Positions 51,411-60,387 of a DNA stretch of 64,000 nt are shown in pieces. This DNA is from an uncultured Gammaproteobacteria bacterium (lineage in GTDB: Bacteria > Pseudomonadota > Gammaproteobacteria > Pseudomonadales > Pseudohongiellaceae): positions 1 through 64,000 of the forward strand of contig CAILUG010000060.1 of the NCBI GenBank assembly GCA_903837345.1, written 5' to 3'. A program made the position numbers and the translations under genes. Within the stretch, counting starts at the first letter, position 1; the number at the start of each line of letters is the position of its first letter. The notes beneath the pieces were generated by a model that saw only the letters and a list, made by a program, of their open reading frames with translations, made no database searches and was not told the DNA's origin.

Positions 51411-51544
51411 GAACTGACACCGAAGATACCTACCAGACCAACAATGATCAGGTAAACGGCAACAATGTAGTTCAGCAGTTTGGGCTGCACCAGAATCAGG
51501 ACTCCTGCGATCAGTGAAATCACCGGGGTAAGTGCGATGGTCAT
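51392..51544 (-). CDS. Small DUF3096 membrane protein
   Basis: ATG 51544 is preceded by GAGGAA at good spacing. The 50-residue product MTIALTPVISLIAGVLILVQ... is almost one or two hydrophobic helices, with PKLLNYIVAVYLIIVGLVGIFG as the second. This matches DUF3096, small inner-membrane proteins of unknown function. Its 3' end overlaps the tail of the antisense MBL pseudogene by 19 bases. It is too short for usual gene-length cut-offs. A truncated paralogue is at 47366. Confidence 0.85.
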   Translation of the reverse strand: MTIALTPVISLIAGVLILVQPKLLNYIVAVYLIIVGLVGIFGVSSYSFTA

Positions 51545-51719
51545 GTCAGTTCCTCATGATTGTGGGGTAACACACCTGCAAGAATGGCTGGCAGGGAGCC
51601 CGCCATAAGACCAGTTGATACCAGTATTTTCTGTACGAAAGCACACATTGATACAAGCGGGAAATCAAAACTGGCAACAAATCACTTCCAGGCCAGGCCG
51701 AAACCGGAGACAACATGCA

Positions 51720-52800
51720 ATGAAAGATTCAATGCTGCCCTTACCATTTCCAGCGCTGCGATCCAGTGTGGTTGCGGTGCTGGGTCTGGGCTGTCTGCTC
51801 TGCGGGTCCATGCAAGTCACTGCCCACACCAGTGTCGGCCGTGGCTGGCCGATATTGGAAACAGGCGAATGGGTTGGTGCCGGGGGTACCTTTTTACAAT
51901 GTCGATGCGGCAACCGCAAAGGCCGGCTCCGTGCCAGCGGGGATAACTGCGCTGCCGCACGACATTTTCACCAGCAAGGATTTCTATCTTGACCGTGAGC
52001 TGTGGAGTGATCCGCGCTACTTCCGCTGCAACAGTACCTTCGCGCTGGATTCGCAATGGGGAGATTATTCGACCGGCCCCAGATACATCGAGGATGATCC
52101 AGCCAAGGGCGCCTGGGGTCATTGCGACCGCGACTACGCGCGTGAGCACATCGTCAGTCCCTATGCGTTTGCCACGGCACAGGCGCATTATCAGGCGCTG
52201 TTGGCGGAAACCCGTGCCAGGGGCGGCCCGACGCGAGTACAGTTTCTCGGCGGCTCCGGCAACGCCATTCGCAGTGTCCACATAGGCCGTGAATTCAATT
52301 TGTCAGGCGTGGTGCCACGTCTCGGTGCCGAAGTGCCGCAATGGCTGGGAGAGACAGTCGGGTTCTGGGACGGCGAGGCACTCATCACCTGGACCTAGAA
52401 CATCCAAGGCTGGTTCACGCATTCAAGCTGGGAGTTTTCCAACAAGCTGCAAACCATCGAGATCTGTACCCCGCGCAAGAACAACGATGGTTCTCTGCTT
52501 GGTCTTGAACATGAAGCGATATTTTATGACGCTGAAGGTCTGGTGCAGCCGATCCGCAGTGTGCGTTTCCTGGCTCGCCAGGGTGACTTCAACCAAATGG
52601 CATCAAACAATCTTGCCCACTGCAACCAGGCGCTTTATCCAGTCCATGGCAGGGGAACCTACGTGATCCCGGGGGCCGTGATCAACTACCGTGTCGAGGA
52701 TATCTACAGCCGGCCCTGGGCCGCCATCTGGGAGCAATATTTCGAACAGGGGATGCAACGACCGCCAAAGCAGGAAGATGATTTGTTCAATTTCAAATGA
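51720..52800 (+). pseudogene. Secreted protein gene broken by a frameshift and an amber stop
   Basis: ATG 51720 opens a signal peptide ([17 protein letters not shown]). Near 51886-51890 a run of five G shifts the frame: the original reading resumes as [19 protein letters not shown]. In that frame TAG at 52396-52398 interrupts EALITWT / NIQGWFTHSSWEFSNK, after which the reading continues without further damage to TGA 52800. The blocks [17 protein letters not shown] and LEHEAIFYDAEGLVQPIR resemble secreted DUF6152-associated proteins like the one at 38200. About 359 residues if repaired. Both lesions together argue against a single sequencing error. Confidence 0.8.
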
Positions 52801-52839
52801 TCACGCAATTGGCAATCGGGAATGGAGCTGCGCTTCAGC

Positions 52840-53466
52840 CTAAGGTATACGATCAACCGCCACCATCACTTCATTGCGCCGCATAAAGGGTGGCGTGAAG
52901 GGGGCATTGTAGGCTGCACTTATGAGTTCACCGCTTGCATGAATGCCGGCTTTGCCGAGCTTTTCCATCAACTCGTCAGAGTGTTGCTTGAGATTTTTAT
53001 CGGTCCATCGGCCTGAATACCTTACTACCGCCATCAGTGTGCCGGGCACAGCCCGTATCGAGATATCAGGGCTTTTCGGTTTTGGTGCAGTCTCCAGCGT
53101 AAACTTGCCCGGCACAATAAAACCGACTCGCCAGCCGCTGGCTTCCGGTGTTTGCTCTGGTGCACTTGTGTCCTGCTTCCGGCCCGGGGCCTGCTGCACC
53201 GGGGCAGTCATCGAGATCGATGCGTTGCTGGCGTTGTCACCGCTGATGTATTTGAACAGGCGACGAAAGCCCTGGGTGGAAGCGGCATCACGGTCTGTTC
53301 CACTCTCGACCACCGTTTCAGCAACCAGATAGGACTGGTATTGCCTGTACTCCACTCCATCGCTGGTTGTCACCAGTGTGTATTGGGGCTCTTCAATGGC
53401 CATAGTGGTTCCTGCCTGAAAAAATACCAGCACTAACAGTGAATACCGGATAAGCGCACGATGCAT
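52840..53466 (-). CDS. SOUL-family haem-binding-like protein
   Basis: 208 residues from ATG 53466 with a signal peptide (about 1-23, GTTMAIEE). The SOUL/HBP domain is clear: YTLVTTSDGVEYRQYQSYLVAETVVE, GFRRLFKYISGDNASNASISMTAPV (hallmark), WRVGFIVPGKFTLETAPKPKSP and the final NEVMVAVD. Family members bind haem or porphyrin; bacterial versions are periplasmic and of unclear role. No neighbour suggests an operon. Confidence 0.9.
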   Translation of the reverse strand: MHRALIRYSLLVLVFFQAGTTMAIEEPQYTLVTTSDGVEYRQYQSYLVAETVVESGTDRDAASTQGFRRLFKYISGDNASNASISMTAPVQQAPGRKQDTSAPEQTPEASGWRVGFIVPGKFTLETAPKPKSPDISIRAVPGTLMAVVRYSGRWTDKNLKQHSDELMEKLGKAGIHASGELISAAYNAPFTPPFMRRNEVMVAVDRIP

Positions 53467-53528
53467 GGTCAAGCCCTGTATTTGCCATTTCACTTTATAC
53501 GCACGCTGGTTGCATCCGGATCGCCTCG

Positions 53529-55595
53529 TTACCTTGCACCTGGGCCTGGATTCGGAGCTTGTGCCAACGCGGCTTCGGCTATCGAGATCAGATAGGCACG
53601 CAGTGCCACGGTATCGCCCTCCTTCAGATAGTCCTTGAACGACCCCATGCCTTTTTCGGTCAGGATGCCTTGCATCACGATGGAATCGAACAGCGCCTGG
53701 TTTTGCAGCGCTGGCGCGCGGCGCAGGTCAGGAAATGTCGAACGGGCCGCGCCATTACGGCCGTGACACAACTGGCAACGCTCTTCGAACACTTGCGCGC
53801 CCTGTTTGATGACATCAGCGTTGGCAAACTGCGGCGGTGGTGCAATCGGCTTCTCAGTGAACATGGGCAGATCAGGCAGCACTTGTTTGCCACCGAGTTT
53901 GAATACCAGCAAGCGGGCACCGTTCGGCGCGTAATAGCCGCCCGGTACCGGACCACCTACCGCGACCGCGACATATTGCTCGCCGTCGACTTCATAACTG
54001 ATGGAACCTGCCAGCACTGCGGTCTTGGTGCCGAAGCTCCAGAGACGTTTGCCATCGGTGGCGCGGTAGGCGGTGAATTCCTGTTTCGGCAGATTGCCGT
54101 GGAAAACCAGGTTGCCGCCGGTGGCGAGCGCACCGCTGGTCACCTGCACACCGCCGGCCGGGTTGACGAATTCCTCGCTGCGCCACACTTCGCGCTGCGC
54201 CACCGGATCCCACGCCGTCAGACGGCCGGTGAAACTTTGTTTGGTGTCGGGATGTTCGGCGAGATATTTCTGGCGTGCATCAAACGGACCTACCAGTTGC
54301 CAGTGCGTTGTCGCCGGAATATAGACCAGCTTGGTGAGCGGACTGTACGACATCGATTGCCAGGCATGGCCGCCGGCCGGGCCTGGCGTCAGGTTGAACA
54401 CTTTGTTGGTCAGGTTGGTGCGCGCCTCCGGCACCACGAACGGACGCCCGTCTTCCAGATTCACACCGGTGGCCCAGTTCACATCAGTATAAGGTTTGGC
54501 CGACAGCAATTGGCCGGTAGCTGCGTCGAGGTGATAGAAGAAACCATTCTTCGAGGCTTGTGACACTACATGGCGCATTTTGCCGTTGATCTCGATATCA
54601 AGCAGCATCAATTGCTGGCCGGTGTCGTAGTCCCAGGTTTCCCACGGGGTGGTCTGATAGTGCCAGGCATAGCTGCCATCTTTGGCATGCACGGCGACGA
54701 TGGAGGTGACAAACAGGTTGTCGCCGCCGCCGGCATCACGCTTGACTGCGTCGCCCGGCGTACCGTTGCCGGTGCCGAAGATCACGAGGTCGGTGGCAGG
54801 ATCATAAGTGATCGCATCCCACACCGTACCGCCGCCACCACTCTTCCACCAGCCCGGGGTCTTCCAGGTAGCTGCGGCCATTTCCATGGTCTTGTTTTCG
54901 AAACCAAGTGCAGGATCGCCCGGCACGGTCCAGAACCGCCACAGGAACTTGCCGGTCTCGGCGTCGTAGGCATCGAGATAACCGCGCGCATCAAACTCGC
55001 CGCCAGCCTCACCGATGAATACCTTGCCGTTGGCTATGCGCGGCGCACCGGTAATTGAATAACGCCGGTCATCAGGGGTGGCCTTGGTGGACCACACCGG
55101 CACACCGGTTTTCGCATTGAGTGCAATCAGGCGGCCATCGAGCGTGCCGTAGATGATCTTGCCATTCCACGCTGCGGCGCCGCGATTGTCGACGCCGCAA
55201 CAAATATTGATGTTCCAGGCACCCGGCACCTTGGGATCGTACAGCCACAGCTGTTTGCCGGTCTTGGCATCCAGCGCCATCACCTTGCTCCACGGCAAGG
55301 TCTGGTAAAGCACGCCGTCGATCATCAGCGGCGCGGATTCGATGTTCTGGTTGGTGGGCAGATCGACGAACCAGGCCAGGCCCAGCTTGTCGATGTTCTT
55401 GTCATTGATCTTGTCGAGCGGACTGAAATACTGCTCGTTGTAGGTGCGGCTATGGCTCATCCATTGGCCACGCTCGGCATCGGCGTTGAGCAGACGTTTG
55501 GCATCAACCCTGGCAGCGGACTGCGCCAACGCCTGGGCGCCAATAAGAGCGGCAGTGCCGGCGATGATGAAATTTATCAAACGTGGCAGAGCCAT
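53529..55595 (-). CDS. PQQ-dependent alcohol dehydrogenase with C-terminal cytochrome c
   Basis: 688 residues; AGGGGA before the ATG; signal peptide about 1-24 (ALAQS). The propeller has a vicinal Cys pair (NINICCGVDNRG), GTGNGTPGD metal region and TWDYDTGQ with catalytic Asp and the second Asp. The cytochrome domain has CQLCH near residue 611 and a Met in EKGMGSF. It is a paralogue of the enzyme at 41873, with the same domain order and similar length. Different loop sequences around the active site imply a different alcohol substrate. Confidence 0.88.
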   Translation of the reverse strand: MALPRLINFIIAGTAALIGAQALAQSAARVDAKRLLNADAERGQWMSHSRTYNEQYFSPLDKINDKNIDKLGLAWFVDLPTNQNIESAPLMIDGVLYQTLPWSKVMALDAKTGKQLWLYDPKVPGAWNINICCGVDNRGAAAWNGKIIYGTLDGRLIALNAKTGVPVWSTKATPDDRRYSITGAPRIANGKVFIGEAGGEFDARGYLDAYDAETGKFLWRFWTVPGDPALGFENKTMEMAAATWKTPGWWKSGGGGTVWDAITYDPATDLVIFGTGNGTPGDAVKRDAGGGDNLFVTSIVAVHAKDGSYAWHYQTTPWETWDYDTGQQLMLLDIEINGKMRHVVSQASKNGFFYHLDAATGQLLSAKPYTDVNWATGVNLEDGRPFVVPEARTNLTNKVFNLTPGPAGGHAWQSMSYSPLTKLVYIPATTHWQLVGPFDARQKYLAEHPDTKQSFTGRLTAWDPVAQREVWRSEEFVNPAGGVQVTSGALATGGNLVFHGNLPKQEFTAYRATDGKRLWSFGTKTAVLAGSISYEVDGEQYVAVAVGGPVPGGYYAPNGARLLVFKLGGKQVLPDLPMFTEKPIAPPPQFANADVIKQGAQVFEERCQLCHGRNGAARSTFPDLRRAPALQNQALFDSIVMQGILTEKGMGSFKDYLKEGDTVALRAYLISIAEAALAQAPNPGPGAR

Positions 55596-55702
55596 GGTGC
55601 GTCCCCTGTTTTATGGTTGTTTCGGGGAAGCATAATGGGCAAAAGGCGTAACGTCCATGCAACTTGCGCTGCCGATGCTGAGGGCCGACAGTTTTCTCCT
55701 GC

Positions 55703-57358
55703 CTATGGATGGGGGGCTGCGTTGACAGCAATGAGGTTGGAAAATTTTACCCTGCCGTGTTGCAGCTGAAAGCATCCTTTGCCATTTTCGTTTTCGATTC
55801 TGAGCTCTTCGCCGTTAATGGAGAGGCTTACGTTCGGATACGTCGTGTGGGTAACTGCGGCCTGCAGCACCTCGCCCGCTACGGCCTGGGCGTGCAGTGT
55901 GTTCAACTCCAGGTCCAGCTTTTCCAGTTCGGCGCCAACCTGGGCGATTGCCTGCTGCATTTTCACGATTTTGCTGTGCAGCTCTTCGCCCGGTTTGCCT
56001 TCCACAACATGTGCCATCAACTTGCCCAGACCCTCCTGCAGCCTGGTGAGAATGCCAGCCTGTTGTTCCTGCTGCTGACGCAACTCGCTGAGACGGGCGA
56101 GCTTGTCGCGGGAAAAACCGATGGAAACGCAGGTCTTCAGGTAATGTTCGGTACCCAGCACATTGGCTACCAGACCCTTGCTGGCATGAAAGTGTCCACC
56201 GATCAGGCAGCCCTTGCCGCCGGTTTGTCCGAGCAGCACATGCCCATGCACTTCAGTCATGCAGTGCATCAGGTATTCCGCCACCACCAGATCGCGTTCG
56301 CAGGCGATTTCCGCCTGGTTGATGTATTTGGCCCTGATCGAACCGCCGGCCTTGAGGAAACTTTTGAATGCATGATGGTGCTGCTCCGGCCCGGCATCTG
56401 CGCCGTGTTCTTCGCCCGTATGCTTTTTGCTGTCTTTGGCCGAATCGCCGCCCACGATGCCACCGGTAACGACAATGTCATTGCCGGCGATGATGGTGGC
56501 TTTCTCCACCAGGCCGTTGACATGCACATCGCTGCTGGCACGGATCACCATGCCGGCGGCAACGTCGCCATCAACGCTGACAGCGCCGTCAAAATCGATA
56601 TTGCCGGTTTTGAGACCGACTTCCTGCAAGTGCAGCACCGGATCCACTTTGACGGCGGTGGGCAGCAGAATGGGATGACCCTTGATCAACGCCACCAGCA
56701 GGTTGGGATCCTGCGGATCTATACCGGCGCCGCTAAGGCTGCTGCTGAAATTCAGTTCCTTGCCCGGCTTGGCCATCAGCACATTGCCGCACACGTCGTA
56801 ACCATCCACGCCCGGCGTGGCCGGTTGCCGGCGCATCAGTGCGGCGCCAGCTGCCACCACGATGAACTGGTTCAATTCATGATGCGGATCAATATGGCCG
56901 TGGGTGTCTTCCTGCGCTTGCTTGCTGGCGGTTTCCTGCACGAGGAAAGTAAAGCTGGCATTGCTGCCATTCACCGCTGGTACGCCTTCGGCCAACAGCT
57001 GGCCATCGACCGGCGGGCCATCAACCAGCCGGGGAATGACATCGCCGTCATAAAAGCGGAAATCGATGCCGGCGGTTTTCATGGCCGTAAGCACTTTCAG
57101 ATAGTCCAGTGCAGCGCCGCCAGCAGCCGGCCTGGTGGTGATATGGGCCTGCATTTTGTCGGCAGAAATTTCAATCACAACTTCCGCATCCACAAGGACG
57201 TCAGCGGTCTCATCAATTTCCGAAGATAGTGCTTCAGATGCAATGGCAACGGGAGAGGTGTCCTCCGGTGGAACGAGGGGACTTTGATCGGAAGTCTGGG
57301 TGGCGGGTGGAATGGGAACCAGACTTTCCATGTTGATCGTGCCGTGCGCAGAGCTCAT
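55703..57358 (-). CDS. FapA/DUF342 family protein with His-rich insertion
   Basis: ATG 57358 follows GAGG; 551 residues without signal peptide. An N-terminal Pro/Ser-rich tail (1-45) precedes a FapA-like domain (KMQAHITTRPAAGG...), then a beta-helix of GNIDFDGAVSVDGDVAAGMVIRASSDVHVNG-type repeats, a charged coiled coil (about 425-490) and a short end domain. FapA-like proteins are cytoplasmic polymer-forming or regulatory proteins of unknown function. A stretch at about 305-325 (KKHTGEEHGADAGPEQHHHA) interrupts the beta-helix between GGIVGG and GSIRAKYI, which is not usual. Confidence 0.85.
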   Translation of the reverse strand: MSSAHGTINMESLVPIPPATQTSDQSPLVPPEDTSPVAIASEALSSEIDETADVLVDAEVVIEISADKMQAHITTRPAAGGAALDYLKVLTAMKTAGIDFRFYDGDVIPRLVDGPPVDGQLLAEGVPAVNGSNASFTFLVQETASKQAQEDTHGHIDPHHELNQFIVVAAGAALMRRQPATPGVDGYDVCGNVLMAKPGKELNFSSSLSGAGIDPQDPNLLVALIKGHPILLPTAVKVDPVLHLQEVGLKTGNIDFDGAVSVDGDVAAGMVIRASSDVHVNGLVEKATIIAGNDIVVTGGIVGGDSAKDSKKHTGEEHGADAGPEQHHHAFKSFLKAGGSIRAKYINQAEIACERDLVVAEYLMHCMTEVHGHVLLGQTGGKGCLIGGHFHASKGLVANVLGTEHYLKTCVSIGFSRDKLARLSELRQQQEQQAGILTRLQEGLGKLMAHVVEGKPGEELHSKIVKMQQAIAQVGAELEKLDLELNTLHAQAVAGEVLQAAVTHTTYPNVSLSINGEELRIENENGKGCFQLQHGRVKFSNLIAVNAAPHP

Positions 57359-57484
57359 CCGGCGTTGCCTCACAATGGGCGTGCAGATGCACCCGGGAAA
57401 CTCCGGGCTTGATGGCTATAACGACTTAATCGGAAAAATCTTTAGATAAAAGCACAGAATCCGGACAGGGTTGAGAGAAATGCC

Positions 57485-58006
57485 TCAAGCGCTTACGTCG
57501 ATATTTTTTCCGATATTCTGCAGCCCGGTGCTTTTCACGGAGCTGGCAGCGACATCGTTCGGATGCGCGATGTCATACACCAACTCTTCCTGGATCGAGA
57601 CAGTGCCGTCCTTGTTGGCGTCCTTCTTGTCGTAGGTTTTGGTGTCGGTGCTTTTTGCTGCGGAGCCGGATTGCGGTGCACGGCCTGCCGGGCGTGCGCC
57701 GCCAGGGGGCCCGCCTGCAGGCGGGCGGGCGCCGGACGGCGGACCCCCTTTGCCGACCGCTGCCTTGATGCCAGCCTCTATATCGCTTTGAGTGAGCTTG
57801 CCGGTTTTATTGGTGTCGAGCTCATCGAATCGTTTTGCTGCCTGGTCGCTGGCTATGCCATTGGCGGCCATTGCTGTGACGAATTCAGACTTGTCGATGC
57901 TGCCATCGCCATTGCTGTCGAGCTGTTTGACCATCTGGGTGGCTATTTTCGACGCCATTTTCGATGGGTCAAAGCCGCCACCGTTTCCGATCCCGGTAAT
58001 TGACAT
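57485..58006 (-). CDS. EF-hand calcium-binding protein
   Basis: ATG 58006 follows AGGGG; 173 residues, no signal peptide. Three EF-hand loops are visible: DSNGDGSIDKSE (about 30-41), DTNKTGKLTQSD (about 66-77) and DANKDGTVSIQE (about 132-143). The first and third have complete DxDxDG ligands; the second has Thr at position 5. A Pro/Gly/Ala-rich linker (about 90-110) joins the pairs. It probably acts as a calcium sensor or buffer. Upstream DUF342 and downstream lipoprotein genes point the same way but have separate starts. Confidence 0.88.
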   Translation of the reverse strand: MSITGIGNGGGFDPSKMASKIATQMVKQLDSNGDGSIDKSEFVTAMAANGIASDQAAKRFDELDTNKTGKLTQSDIEAGIKAAVGKGGPPSGARPPAGGPPGGARPAGRAPQSGSAAKSTDTKTYDKKDANKDGTVSIQEELVYDIAHPNDVAASSVKSTGLQNIGKNIDVSA

Positions 58007-58176
58007 AAGTACGCCCCTGCCAAGCCTCTGACGTGAAATGTCGATTGAGCCCGGCCTTGTACCCGTTATAACGACAAGGGACGGTAAAGCTTGAGCAACT
58101 GCGAGTGTTGACGCCGACTGTTTCAGCGCAAACACATGCTCTCTGTGGCAGGCATGGATTGTTTTGCGTAGTGATC

Positions 58177-58878
58177 TTACTGCTGAGGAGCATCCTGATG
58201 CGGTGGTTCGGCAGGTGTGCCCACAGTTGCAGCCGGCCCGGTTTTGGCTTTGGGTTGTTCCTGGTGTTGTTCCTGCGGCTTATCCTTTTTGTCTTCATGC
58301 TGTGCATTGTCGTGCGCTGCCTTGGCACGGGCTTCCTTGTCACGTTGCTCTTCCCGCTGTTCCCGCTCATGGCGTTCACGCTGTTCCCGTTGCTGGTTGT
58401 AGAGCTGTCGCTGGGCGGCTTCAGCAGCTTGCCGGGCGGCTTGTGCTTGCTGCGCCGCAGCAGCAGCCTGCTGTTCGAGTGCGCGCGTTTCGCGCAGTTG
58501 CAATTCAATCTGCAAATCCTGATCCAATCTCGGATAACCGGCAGGCCGGGTCATGATAACGTCAGGGTGCTGCCACCCCTCACCGCACATCCGGATGTTT
58601 TGCAGGGTGGTAGTGGCACCACTCCCCCAGCGCGCTTCAATGCCGTCAAAGATGTAACAGCCATCGGCATTGGTATGCCTGGCAAGCTCTTCCTTGTCGA
58701 AGCGGATTACCGCTGGCGCCATGCCATAAGTCTGACCCGAGCTGAGGCCGGATATGTAGGCACCTTCCGGTTGGGAATAGATTCGCAACTCTGGCTGCAG
58801 CACACAACCTGTGAGCGCCGACATGGCGGCGGCTACTGCCATCATTTGCAGGTACTGGAAGCGATTGTCCAAAGTCAT
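58177..58878 (-). CDS. Lipoprotein with a long charged coiled coil
   Basis: 233 residues; GGAG before the ATG. The signal ends in lipobox LTGC (Cys25). A small domain (26-125) with PEGAYISGLSSGQTYGMAPAVIRFDKEEL resembles a PEGA-like surface domain. Residues 130-233 are Gln/Ala/Glu/Arg/Lys-rich with RETRALEQQAAAAAQQ and QREQRERHEREQREE, forming a coiled coil that could span periplasm or bind cell wall. The C-terminus is Pro/Gln-rich. Orthology is uncertain. Confidence 0.75.
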   Translation of the reverse strand: MTLDNRFQYLQMMAVAAAMSALTGCVLQPELRIYSQPEGAYISGLSSGQTYGMAPAVIRFDKEELARHTNADGCYIFDGIEARWGSGATTTLQNIRMCGEGWQHPDVIMTRPAGYPRLDQDLQIELQLRETRALEQQAAAAAQQAQAARQAAEAAQRQLYNQQREQRERHEREQREEQRDKEARAKAAHDNAQHEDKKDKPQEQHQEQPKAKTGPAATVGTPAEPPHQDAPQQ

Positions 58879-59205
58879 CTCCGGAATGGAATTACTTGTT
58901 GATAATCGCAGAGATTATCGCAATCCATTCCAAAACGCATGCTGAATGAAGGCAGCCTTGCTGCCCGGCAAAGACGACTGTGATACCCATGTATTTTTGT
59001 ATTTCTTCATTTCCAGGGCTATGTTGGACAGATAATCACGATCTGTTAGCGCCTGCCATGTGCCCATGGCCATCCAAAATATATCCCCGGCCCTGTTTAT
59101 CAAATGACAGCAGAAAAGGCGAAGACAAGATCGGCAAATGATCCATGATTGACTTGCAGCGAAAGTAAAGGGAAAGTGACTTTTTTCCCAGACCCGCCAC
59201 ACATC
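58879..59205. other. Intergenic region between divergent lipoprotein and thiolase genes
   Basis: 327 bases with no convincing gene. A short minus-strand frame (58915 to about 59070) encodes about 52 residues that match nothing recognisable. AT-rich patches around 58990-59110 are suitable for promoters of both flanking genes. Confidence 0.4.
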
Positions 59206-60384
<1,179 letters not shown>

Positions 60385-60387
60385 AAC

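Noticed and set aside
51720-52800. Selenocysteine or pyrrolysine readthrough at the internal stop
   Set aside because: The codon is TAG, there is no pyl context, and an independent upstream frameshift points to decay.
55709-57229. 506-codon plus-strand frame
   Set aside because: Antisense mirror of the DUF342 gene; the minus-strand product has domain structure, signal for translation and repeats.
58915-59072. Possible 52-residue minus-strand protein
   Set aside because: No ribosome-binding site and no similarity recognised; kept only as intergenic description.
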